DNA from: Grifola frondosa
Taxonomy: Eukaryota; Basidiomycota; Agaricomycetes; Polyporales; Grifolaceae
Length of the DNA stretch: 64,000 bases
Assembly (NCBI GenBank): GCA_001683735.1
Contig: LUGG01000005.1
Location: forward strand, 496,001-560,000
Direction: 5' to 3'
Within the stretch, counting starts at the first letter, position 1. The number at the start of each line of letters is the position of its first letter. This document shows positions 25,354 through 35,183 of this stretch, piece after piece. The translations under genes and the position numbers were made by a program. The notes beneath the pieces are model-generated. The model was given only the letters and a program-made list of their open reading frames with translations. It had not been told where the DNA came from and did no database searches.

Positions 25354-26131
25354 ATGATCCCGCGGATTTTCATCTTATGTGTCCTTTTCAGTTCAACTGG
25401 TGCGTCACTTCAAATTCTTGGTGTTATCATGCAGTTAATACCGAATCATGTCATTAGCACGATTTGCGAAGTGTGGCACTGTGGTGGATGGCACGGTTGA
25501 GCTCATGACCTGCGACTCTTCCTCGGAGCCTCTCGCAGAACAGGTAAGCGCACCTGTATAGACATATTCTGCATTCGACTGATAAATGCATTGTCTTTTT
25601 ACCGCAAAGTGTGTCTCAGCTTGTCAACCAATTCGCGACTCGCAGGTATGATGGATCCCGGATATAAAGTCCACGTAATTCTAACGCCTCAAATTAGGTA
25701 TGTGGCCAGAAGGCTTCGTGCACATGTGCCGCCGCGCCACCTGCTGCGGTCTGGGTATGCGTGCAGTGCCAATTCGACACAGCCCAGGATGCTCGTAAGC
25801 CCGGGTCCGCATTCATCGTTACACTCCGGATGAACGGTATGCCTTTGTCCTGGAATTACACCATCGTCGATTGACGCTCGTTGTAGCGTACTCTCGTCTA
25901 TGTGGAGAGCCGCTCGTAGACGAGACAATAATAAACGCACATGATCCCTCCGCCTCCCAAGGACACAACGCAACTGTGAACACGCGTGAATTGCCTGGGA
26001 TCTGCTTCTACGGACTGCCAGAGGTTACGATGGTGGACCGTCCTGCAACCTCATCGGGTCGATTTGGACTAGCGACTTATGGCTTGTTTTTCTCCGTCTT
26101 TGTTATGGCTGTGGTGATGTATGAACTTTAA
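25354..26131 (+). CDS. Secreted cysteine-rich, probably GPI-anchored protein
   Basis: Five short exons join in one clean frame: 25354-25399, 25458-25543, 25610-25645, 25698-25836 and 25887-26131, all with GT-AG introns of 50-66 bp. The product starts MIPRIFILCVLFSSTGA (signal peptide), then CGTVVDGTVELMTCDSSS, CVSACQPIRDSQ, VCGQKASCTCAAAPPAAVWV, CVQCQFDT, LCGEPLVDE, a PGICFYGLPE segment, and ends with a Ser-rich spacer (RPATSSGRFG) and hydrophobic tail (TYGLFFSVFVMAVVMYEL). A hydrophobic C-terminus after a small-residue spacer suggests GPI anchoring. Family not recognised; cell wall or surface location expected. It lies between receptors R2 and R3. Confidence 0.75.
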
Positions 26132-26499
26132 TGTCTGTTTACCGCCCATATGTTCTTATGCTTCGTTCATTCATACCACGAACCTGCTCGCTGTGCATAT
26201 GTTCTTATGGTTTCTTCATTCATTCTACAATTCTGCTTGTCATATGTTTTATTTCTGATGCTGTCGTGTCAGGAAGCGTGCCGTCATAATAAATCTTACA
26301 TCTATTCTTTTCTACATATCGATATGAGAGTCGACTTCATGATTTACAGATCGGCTCCGCACTCTTAATCTCGTGTTTATTCTCGAGCTAAAGCAATCGG
26401 TGTCACTGTTAAATACGATTAAGAATCCGAAAATCAAAGTGAAGTTAAAGATACATGTCATTATTGGTAGAAATACAAAAATCGTATCTGGAGAAGACT
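26132..26499. other. Intergenic, convergent 3' ends
   Basis: AT-rich 3' region between the cysteine-rich gene and R3. Nothing else seen. Confidence 0.35.
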
Positions 26500-27984
26500 T
26501 TAAACTATATCAGCAGTACGTCGCGGTATGTGGGCTGTATGATAGTCAGTCGAAGGGTATTCAAGGATATGCGGACGTAATGAAGAATAATATGAACAAA
26601 TGTCATCAGAACACGAAAGTCTCGCAGCAGCCGAGTCCGATGGAAATGCAGCCATGCCATCATCCTCGTGAAAGGCTTTCTCGTCGGTCTTGCCCTTCAC
26701 AGGTGTGGGAGGTTGGCTTTGTGAGATGATGCTCTCATACGAGGGGAGAGGCGAAAGGGGAGATAGCACGACGCCTTCCACACTCCTTCAGAAAACAAAC
26801 AACAACAATTAGCGAACAAGTGCTGGAAAAGAAGATATCATGACTGACCGAGCGGAAGGTAGCGGCGCAAACGAGCCAGACTTCTCTATATCGCGGTGTC
26901 CGCGTTTCAATACGCGCCTGCACATCCAGGTGACAAGGGCACCGTACTCCTGCAGCGCATCCTGGCCGAATGCGAAGAACAGGAAGAAAATGAGAGACGA
27001 TATCGGAAGGATCAACCACGCGATGTAGTAGTACACGAGCACAAATCGAGGGGTGAATGCAGTGAAGTAGACGTCGACGCGGGAGAAGTTCCAGTGGACG
27101 TCAGCCCAGTTCGTCCATGGTCTCAGGGTGAGGGTAGTGAACCAGAGGGTGGTGGACGTTGCGGCAGCACTGATGATCATCTCCACGATGGACATGGCCA
27201 TGAGGCGCAAGTAGCGGGACGTTGTGAGACCTGCGCGCGAGTTCTCGAGGTGTTTCGCGAAGGTAATGCGACGGCGGAAAAAATGCATGAAGGCGACGGC
27301 TAAGGCGAGAAATGAGCGACATCATCGCGAGGGAGTAAAATCCGGACATACCGGCATACACAAAGGTGACCGCGGAAAAAATGAGCGGGGGTACCCAGAT
27401 GAGAAAAATCGATGGAATCGATACGTAAGTATTTGGCCTGCACCCGTAGTCTTCGATAATATCAAAACGATGTCCCTGAACGGTGTAATCTGCGTATTGT
27501 TTAGCGAATAATTACCTGTATCCAGAGGACATGCACACGTACGAAGTCCCATCCACAACATGGGTACAAGAAAGCAAATAACTGCTTCGAAAATTTGCCT
27601 TCGTCGCTTGTCTGATACCATCGTTCTTACTCGTCGCACGGAAGCGACCTGTTCCAGATGAATACAGACACACATGCACGCTGCAGGGAGTGCTATATTC
27701 GCTCCTATCATAATTTTTGTGGCTGAAAAAGCATTGCATAAAGACAAATCAGTGAAAGAGGACACGGTGACGATGATTGACGTACTAATATCGCACCAGA
27801 CCGGGACAACGATCGCGACATTTCCATGCCAGATAATGGCGTCAACGCCGTAGATCACATTCACTACGAACAGCCAAGCAACTATAGAGACAGTAGCAAC
27901 ATTCCCAGCTCGCCAGTGCCAGGGAAGAGGAACGAGAACGAGAAAAGCGGCAAGGAAGGCGATGTAGGGGAGCTCTGGGTGCAT
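26500..27984 (-). CDS. STE3-like pheromone receptor R3
   Basis: Start ATG 27984: MHPELPYIAFLAAFLVLVPL, PWHWRAGNVATVSIVAWLF, IIWHGNVAIVVPVWCDI. After intron 1 come TKIMIGANIALPAACMCVC, HLEQVASVRRVRTMVSDKRR and ICFLVPMLWMGLR. Then GHRFDIIEDYGCRPNTYVS, the large exon TTSRYLRLMAMSIVEMIIS, TNWADVHWNFSRVDVYF and LPISSLIFFLFFAFGQDALQ. A final intron (donor GTCAGT near 26852, acceptor near 26781) leads to a Ser-rich tail, SPLSPLPSYESIISQ, ending at 26500. All frames join cleanly. It shares the CxCxHLexVAS and RYLRLxAMSxxE blocks with R6. The nearest pheromone gene is P1, 0.44 kb upstream and divergently transcribed, so the two share a promoter region. Confidence 0.92.
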
Positions 27985-28423
27985 CGTTTGGAGAGAGGAA
28001 CAGTGGCAGCTACATCTTGCATGTTTGTGATGATATGTGAGGATTTACGACCTTGACTGTTCTGCCTAGGAGGTGAACTCGAACAGGAAGACAATGGCGA
28101 CTGTATAGAGTGGTGAGAAATTCTGACGCCCACAAACAATGAGAGCATGGATTATCGCCTTTCTAGGAAACTCTCACTTTCCATTATCAGGACCTCGAAC
28201 ACCGCGTATCTCACATTCGATCTGAGCGATCGTCACATTATTGTGGTAGCATTTCGAATACGACAAAAGCAACTCACAATGACAGCCCATTCTGCGCCAT
28301 TAGGGTGCTATGTACGCCTTCCGAAAATCTTTTGTTGGGACGTTATAAAACGATGCAAGCCCAGCTAGCTAACCTCCACATATATCGTTGAAAGTTGCTC
28401 ACCCGATCATTTGATTTGCACCA
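27985..28423. promoter_or_regulatory. Shared upstream region of R3 and P1
   Basis: The R3 start (minus) and P1 start (plus) face away from this 439-bp gap, so both promoters must lie in it or in 5' introns. Co-regulation of a receptor and pheromone gene is plausible. ACAAAAG/ACAATG words near 28262-28280 resemble HMG-box pheromone-response-type sites, but this is weak. Confidence 0.35.
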
Positions 28424-28591
28424 ATGGACGATACCTTCACGCCGATCACTATCATCGATGAGGAAGATCATGAAGGTCCCTCTATCCCTGTCGATGAAGA
28501 CCATCCATTCAATTTCCCCGCATACTGCGTGATCGCTGTAAGTGCCAACTGCAATCGAATGTGGTCGTCTAATGAGTCCTTGTTCTAGTGA
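28424..28591 (+). CDS. Pheromone precursor P1 (CVIA), intron before the stop codon
   Basis: Exon 1 (28424-28537) encodes 38 residues: MDDTFTPITIIDEEDHEGP through VDEDHPFNFPAYCVIA. The last four are a CaaX box for farnesylation and carboxymethylation. The next bases are a consensus donor GTAAGT; a CTAAT branch-like word is at 28570 and the acceptor TAG ends at 28588. The following codon is TGA (28589-28591). So a 51-bp intron separates the final sense codon from the stop. If retained, translation continues 16 residues to a TAG inside the intron and CVIA is no longer C-terminal. Likely mature peptide starts after the acidic ED/EDH region (HPFNFPAYC-type). It is transcribed divergently from R3. 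Confidence 0.85.
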
Positions 28592-29553
28592 TCCTGATAT
28601 CTGCACGCGAGGCTGATATGATGGTTTCCTAATCTTAGAGGTATGTTATTGTCAAAATACTCAGCCTCTGATCACGGTCTTGATGATTCGGCATATAGCG
28701 GGACTCAGATTGGCCTTAACTTATTCTATCCTACAATTAAATCTTTGCTTTTTTATTACACCGTTGTATCTCGTAGCCACAGTGTTCATGTCAGTGTAGC
28801 AAAGCCCGCATTGAGCGTTGCTGTATCCAAATCATCTGAATATCTTGTATGATAATTCCATGAAGGTCATCTTATATCAAAGTAGTCATTCGCGATATAA
28901 CTGTTAAACCGTATGATTAATGCAAGACATTCTATCTGTTTATCTATATAGCCCTATGTAATCACGAAACATACGTATGCTTGTGTTTATCATTGATTAT
29001 CAACATCTATTTCGTTCTCAATTCTTAAGAAGGTAACTATTTCCGTGTATACATGTCCGGCGCAATTACTTGAAGACTTATTGGTGGGTCTCGGGACACT
29101 TCCGGGATAGCGGTTATTGTTGCTGATAACTAGCCGACCACGGTACGAACAAGTCGTCCTAATCACAGTCATTATGTACACTGTGCCACAGATGATTCAA
29201 AATTAAGTGAATTACGGAAGATCCACGCACGTTTTATTGATTTGAAGACAAGCACTGGGTAATAGCCACTTTCGCCACAAACGCTTCGTAACTATGACCG
29301 GCACGATACATAAACATTTGTACGAAGCAGCGGCGTATGTAACGATGAACGGAGTAAGAACATAGAACTGGTCGAATTATATAAGTTATTCGAATAAGAT
29401 ACGCCAAATATGAGCCTCTGCTCGAAACCGGAAATGAATAGCGGCAGATGATAAAATCTATGAACAAGTTGTAAATTTCTGAGTTCTCTCAATAACAATA
29501 GAACACTCACTCGGGGAATAACAAGCAACCCCCAATAAACGGCATGGACTGTG
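28592..29553. other. Intergenic, convergent 3' ends of P1 and P2
   Basis: AT-rich; no coding region or RNA gene recognised. Confidence 0.35.
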
Positions 29554-29709
29554 TCAAGCGATGACACAGAAGAAGTGACCGGTGGCACCGGTATGCTCGA
29601 GATCGACTGGCATCGTGGCTGGGGGTAATGATGGCTGTGATGTGAAAGAGGACTCTTCTTCGACCAACTGAGTGAGAGATATCTCCCAGAATAACGTAAA
29701 GTCGTCCAT
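29554..29709 (-). CDS. Pheromone precursor P2 (CVIA)
   Basis: 51-codon ORF from ATG 29709: MDDFTLFWEISLTQLVEEES, a central Ser/Pro part, then PVDLEHTGATGHFFCVIA and TGA. The MDxF-type start, acidic/polar propeptide and terminal Cys-Val-Ile-Ala are the standard layout of basidiomycete pheromone precursors. The Glu-His pair 11 residues before the end is a plausible maturation site, giving a TGATGHFFC-type farnesyl peptide. Exported pheromone; target receptor unknown. It lies between R3 (1.6 kb) and R4 (2.3 kb). No break seen. Confidence 0.85.
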   Translation of the reverse strand: MDDFTLFWEISLTQLVEEESSFTSQPSLPPATMPVDLEHTGATGHFFCVIA

Positions 29710-30870
29710 TATGAGCGAGAGACGGTGTGATGATGGTCAGGTAAAGTAGCGGGAGGAGAGGAGAGCACAGCGAGTGTTTAGGCTCCAAAAATCTTCAACG
29801 ATGGTGCAATGATGGCCCCGATTGAGCTGGAAGGCCATAGTACGCCGGTCTTATATAGCAGAGTTTATCGGTCGAGGAGGCGAACAATACGGAGCGAGCA
29901 TAATAGGTCGGCAACATTTTTTTCTATAAGTTCCTGTAGACATCAGCTTCAAATAAGTCGAACAATACACGTTAGACACAGTTCACGGTGCGGAGAGAAT
30001 CCCAGTAGGTGCTCGGATGGTCACGGTCACCAGTCAAGACTCGACTACACCGCCGTTTGGACATGACATATGAGTAAGGTGATCAGCCGGACCTTGTTAG
30101 CGCCTGCCCGAGATGTTGCCCGGTAACCCCGTAAGGTAGTCAGGATATAGAAAGCGACCATTGTGAGACCCTTTCGCAATCCGCCAGCTCGTTAAGACCT
30201 ATTTGCCTGACCTTCTACAAATGTATGAATCAGACTTCTGAGCTTTATTCATGTAGCCTCTCAATCAGAATCATCTGTGAGCTTCGTCTGTCATTTCCGG
30301 TTCAAGCTGCCAGCCACCTGTTTTAGATATCGCGAGAATATGTAGCACTGCAACAAATGCTATTCATACAAATTCCAATTGTTTCAAAATTTGTGTAACA
30401 TAACAAAAACTACTAATGTGCTATGTATATATCGCAGACGGTCTACCACCGGCGCAGAGTCCACCACTAATCCAACCTCATCTCATGTATACGGTGTCCA
30501 ACAGCATAGCAATCTAGCAAAGGTTGGGTTGATTGTCAGCTGAGAAGTTTGATCACAGTGCAACTCGAGCAACTTACTTGACAAAAGGATCCTCGTCATC
30601 TCTTCGATGTTGAATCAGAGGGTGTTACTGTTAGAGAAGTCATGAGAAGTAGCATAGAAGGTAACAGAGTTATATCACTTACTGTAAGGCAAGCATCATA
30701 TGGTAGTATGCATGCAGGGGGCAGTTGCAAGCCCATGAGTGCGAAGTCGTGCATGAGAGAGAGTGGTCGAAGACGAGCTGGCACTTCGAGCAAAAATATA
30801 AAAAATCACACGGGATTCCCAAAGCGGCAAAAATATTCTCACACTGCCTTCGTCCGGCAAGAGTATAACC

Positions 30871-31024
30871 TAGTCTCGTAACCAGCCGTTATAGTGGTAG
30901 TTGTGCACGGCGGCTGCGCCACCGGAAGAGTCCGGCGCAGAACCAATCGGACATCGAAAAACCCCAGCACAACTACCACCTATAACGTCTGGTGACTTTG
31001 GTATAGGCGGGGGGGGATGGTCAC
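30871..31024 (+). repeat. Hairpin element, left copy
   Basis: Contains an internal near-perfect inverted repeat: CGTTATAGTGGTAGTTGTGC (30887-30906) pairs with 30967-30987, with one extra base. The flanks ACCAGC and GTCTGGTG extend the stem. Outer sequence (AATCGGACATCGAAAAAC, TTTGGTATAGGCGGGGG, GATGGTCAC) is shared with the copy at 31420-31536 in opposite orientation. Confidence 0.7.
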
Positions 31025-31419
31025 GGTTTGTGACCGACCGCGTCAGATTGCTCTCAACGACACTCGAGATAGGCTATGTATGCACGGCCAAATACCACAA
31101 AATTAAACCGAGTGATCACCCTATGGGTTAAAAGAGCCAAGAGATCTGTCCGACCCAATTAATCATATCAAAAGTGCCTCGGTCTCTGTACAGCCAATGC
31201 TTAGTCAGCATCCACTAATGTATGAGAGTAACTACTGGGATGATAACAAATTATGACGAGATGAGGCAGAATCTGTCTTAGACTAATATACATGACAAAA
31301 ATATGGTTAGGAATTTTTTTTTCATTAATATTAAGAGCCAATTCGGAGAGTACACGCATCAAAATGACATGCGGCCGTGCGCGACGCGACGCGTAGAGCG
31401 CGTGTTAAGGCACGTGAAT

Positions 31420-31536
31420 GTGACCATCCCCCCCCGCCTATACCAAATTCACCAGACGTTCTCTCCCTCTCTGTGCTGGTGTTTTTCGATGTCCGATTGG
31501 GGGTCCGAAGGGAGAGAACGGCTGGTTCCGAGACTA
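31420..31536 (-). repeat. Hairpin element, right copy, inverted
   Basis: Reverse-oriented relative of 30871-31024. Its own stem is CGTTCTCTCCCT (31457-31468) with AGGGAGAGAACG (31509-31520), a perfect 12-bp pair. The stem sequence differs from that of the left copy although the loop and outer flanks are conserved. Confidence 0.7.
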
Positions 31537-32034
31537 AGTATAACCTATGATAGCTCGTGTTAACATTTCGTAGATATTTTATCAATATTTTCTACTTTAG
31601 ATTCTGAACAGGCATCTATAAGGTGCTTAGCAGATCCAACATAATCTGACTATGATGTAACGAAAGATGTAGTATTTATCTTACCAGCGATGTTGCAGCA
31701 AGCTGTGGGAGATATAGGGATTGTCAGTTCACTAAGACCTTTCAGTAAGGTTGCGGAGTTCCCGCCTCAAGATGGCTGATGACATTTAAATTACCTTTTT
31801 TGCCCAATGTGTCCGAGATGGGAAAGTCAGTTGGCGGTGTATGCAAGCTTCCATAACCGGCATCAGCTGCTTACGTAAACAAAGGAGATCGACTGCCATT
31901 GTCCTCCTTCAGCTTCTCCTCCTGGGAGCAAACAGTCAGTCATAAACAACCATGGATGGCCACGTATTATCAAGCCCTTTCTCTTCCGGTGTCGCGACGA
32001 CAACTTCTACTCATCCGTCTTCTTGTTTGACGCC

Positions 32035-33504
32035 ATGCCGAACCTTGAGTATCCAGCATATCCTATCCTGGCCCTTTTTGCCTTCGTGATCGTCTTGGTT
32101 CCCTTGCCATGGCATTTTCAAGCATGGAACTCAGGGACATGTCTTTTCATGATGTGGACTGCGCTGTCTTGCCTGAACTTGGGCGTAAATTCAATAGTAT
32201 GGCGTAACGATGCCATCGATCGTGCTCCAGTGTGGTGCGATATCTGTAAGTGGGCGAAATTTCTTGTGTCGCATGTCTGACGACCGGTGCAGCTTCTCGC
32301 ATAATTGTGGCTGTTGGCGTTGCAATTCCATGTTCGTCCCTTTGTATCAATCGTCGACTATATAAGATCGCCTCGGTGAAGACGGTCACCATTTCTCGCT
32401 CGGACGTACGTGGCAGCGTGTGAACACCCAGTCCTACTTTGCTAAGTTGATCATTACAGAAACGTCGAGCTGTTGCCGTGGATCTAGCTATAGCACTTGG
32501 TGTGCCAATATTACAGCTTGTGATGGGTGAGTTTGCCTCCTTACGCCTTTCTTGAATAGTGTTTGACCCTGTTTTTAGAGTATATTGTCTCTGGTAATGA
32601 TCATTCCAAAAGCGATATAGTCCTAAGCTGACAACATGACAGGCCATCGCTATGATATTTTCGAGGAGATTGGATGTTATCCGTTTATCTATAACACGCC
32701 TGTGGCATACCCCTTGTCTGTCGTATGGCCAGTCGTCATAGGTCTCATCTCCGCTGTCTATTGCGGTACGTTATCTTTTAATACTCGAATCCTTACGAAA
32801 CTCACTTTTCTTCACAGTGCTGACTCTCGCGCGTTCATAACTCGTCGAGTAAATTTCGGTCAAGTAATATCCTCCAACCGATCGCTCACCCCAAATCGCT
32901 ACTTCCGGCTCATGGCCCTTGCCACCGCTGACCTTCTCATAACTACCCCTGTTGCCGCATACGGCATGTATCTCAACCTTTCGGAATCGCAGATCCATCC
33001 GTGGATCAGCTGGGCAGATACCCACTACGACTATTCGCACGTTTCTCAATATCTTTCCATGTTCTGGAGGATGGACCGTAATAGCGTCATTGCGTTCGAG
33101 CTGAGCAGATGGGCCCCGATCTTCTGCGCTTTCGTTTCTTTGGTTTCTTCGGCTTCCCGAGGAGGCGAGGAAGAATTACCGCCAAGCATGGTTGAAATCT
33201 CCACATCTTTTAGCCAGTTGTTTCTCCGCACAGGAGTCCAAAGATCCGTCGGGTTAGCTCCTATTCGTTGGTCTCATTGATGGTTTAGTTAACATTGTGT
33301 CTAGGTGGACTAAGGAAGGTCCAGAGACGCAGTCGGAGGCTCCCTTCCATTGTTCATCTCCCGCGCTCCTCGGCCTTACCATCTGGCCCATCTGCATCCA
33401 CGCTCGGCTCTGTGGATGATGACACTTTGTCAGGGAGTCCACAAAGCGAAAAGTTTCTATCGTCGCCGACATCTGATCTGAAATACCTTACTATTGCAGT
33501 ATGA
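32035..33504 (+). CDS. STE3-like pheromone receptor R4, two frame breaks in helix 7
   Basis: Start ATG 32035: MPNLEYPAYPILALFAFVIV, VPLPWHFQAWNSGTCLF, VNSIVWRNDAIDRAPVWCDI. Further exons give LCINRRLYKIASVKTVTISR, GHRYDIFEEIGCYPFIYNTP, NRYFRLMALATADLLITTP and SWADTHYDYSHVSQYLSMFW. After RWAPIFCAF the frame fails. R1 and R5 have FF.FG-x-EAR here, and R4 has FFGFFGF in the second frame and EEARKNYRQAWLKSPHLL in the third. Single-base losses at about 33134-33140 and 33156-33162 explain both. The tail exon after an intron near 33300 (SVDDDTLSGSPQSEKFLSS) ends at 33504. Either a pseudogene lacking helix 7 or two sequencing errors. Groups with R1 and R5. Confidence 0.8.
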
Positions 33505-34377
33505 TTTACATCCATTCACCTCTTCCTCTTTTCTTTCGCGCCGGTTCCGGTGATCCGTGGTACATTGTTCATAGTTCGTATCTTATACCCATCTGTAGCC
33601 CTCCTCTCTTTTCACCCTGTCATGGCTTTGGCTTTTTATTCATGTCTCTCCAATTGTATCAGTGTAGCTATCACGAATCTTATCCTTATTGCATCCTCAT
33701 AGTTGAGAAACCCGTTCAACGCGGCCGGTTACCATTCACCTGCGCCCATCAAGTCACTGCCGAATACGTAGGATAAATTCGCTTTGACCACTTGCCCGTT
33801 AAGAACCAAAAGAAGTTGATTCTGTTTATAATGCAGCGAGTAATGTAGTGCGACGTATTTACAATCACGCATGGTGAGTATAGACTTTCCGTTGGATGAA
33901 CACATCAACTAAACCAGGTAGATGCATAGTTAGTAGAATAACGTTGAGAGCACATGAAGCCAGGGATGCTCAAGAAGTGTATATTGAGATTCACAGTTTT
34001 AAAAAGAGATCAGTGCATAACGAGGAGAGGCGAGCGAAATTTCGTCTCATATTGATTTTTGGCCAAAAAATGAACGAATAATTGCTACATCGACCGCGCG
34101 ATGCGCATAAGGAATACACAGTGGCTAAGACCGAACTAAATGATACATCAGGAGCCAGTATTGAGATCGTAACTGTGATAGTACGAATGAAAGGGATGCG
34201 AGGATGAGAATGGAAGGACTCCTTCATCCTCAAGCGAGATGAAAGCCCACAAATCAGAAAGATGATGAGTATTATAGATAGGCTCGCGAGCCGATAATTT
34301 ACGACCCGATGCAGAATCTACCAGACAGTGGTCAGCCAGGCCGAAGCTCTAGGGTTGAAATAGACTACCGATGTGCA
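33505..34377. other. Intergenic, convergent 3' ends
   Basis: Between R4 (plus) and P3 (minus). No feature recognised. Confidence 0.35.
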
Positions 34378-34530
34378 CTATGCAACAATACAGAAGCCTC
34401 CAAAATTCCACAAGCTATCGAAGTCGACGGGCACAACGAAATCGTCGTCGCTTGTGTTCCCAGGTGACCTTTCGGACATGGGCGTAGAGGCAGGATAGGA
34501 TATGCTGGTAATGTCTGCAAATTGATCCAT
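34378..34530 (-). CDS. Pheromone precursor P3 (CIVA)
   Basis: 50-codon ORF from ATG 34530: MDQFADITSISYPASTPMSE, an SPGNTSDDD spacer, then VPVDFDSLWNFGGFCIVA and TAG. Standard precursor layout with a Cys-Ile-Val-Ala farnesylation box. Likely mature peptide is of the SLWNFGGFC or WNFGGFC type. The gene lies between R4 and R5 and is divergent from R5 (start 35184), so P3 and R5 share an upstream region. No break seen. Confidence 0.87.
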   Translation of the reverse strand: MDQFADITSISYPASTPMSERSPGNTSDDDFVVPVDFDSLWNFGGFCIVA

Positions 34531-35183
34531 GATATGAAGAACAAGTACGATTTTGGAGGATGTGCAGATGGCTATAGAGCGTGAATGGCGTAGGATTGTT
34601 GAGGCGTCACCGAGCATTGCCAAACGATCCTTTATACCATAGACACAATGAAGGCTCGCGCTAATTGGTCAAGACAAAGTTGGTCCTGAGAAACATAGGC
34701 CGGTAACTGATATGCGCACAGCTCCTAGATTGGCCGCGCATTATGGACTGTTTGTGGACCACAATCAAAGTAGCAGCATGCGGTCTAGACGAGCAACATG
34801 GACATAATATCGCCGATATGTCATGAATCTAGCCGCCAAGCAGTTATCTTGTCCATGTATTGGATTAATGTGGCTTACTTACCAGATATTGAAGCTGAGG
34901 CCTCCATTCAACAGTGAAGTTACAAGCGCCCCCGAGGACCGATGCATCGCTCGTTATGACCCGGGAACTCGGCGGTCGATTGTTGCTGTCACGTCACGCC
35001 ATCACAATTGCATGGATTGGAGTCCATTGTGCTCCGCATTCCAACGTTTTCAATCCAAGCAAATACTTCCCAAGCAACGAGGTGCATGCCCGCTAGATCT
35101 GACTTATAGCAATCATGATCTTTTCCCGCGTATTGTGCATCTTTTCCCCCTCCTTTCTTCCTGGAGGATAGCTTCGACCATCG
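34531..35183. promoter_or_regulatory. Shared upstream region of P3 and R5
   Basis: P3 (minus) and R5 (plus) are divergently transcribed from this 653-bp gap, the same arrangement as R3/P1. No further element recognised with confidence. Confidence 0.35.

Larger units (their letters stand above)
29710..32034. other. Long intergenic region in the receptor core
   Basis: 2.3 kb with no supported gene. It holds the inverted pair of hairpin elements (30871-31024 and 31420-31536) and a GACGCGACGCGTAGAGCGCG stretch near 31381. It separates the minus-strand receptors (R1-R3) from the plus-strand receptors (R4-R6). Confidence 0.4.

Noticed and set aside
31951..32034. Upstream ATG (MDGHVLSSPFSSG) considered as a pheromone start
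   Set aside because: Reads into R4 out of frame and no CaaX end follows.
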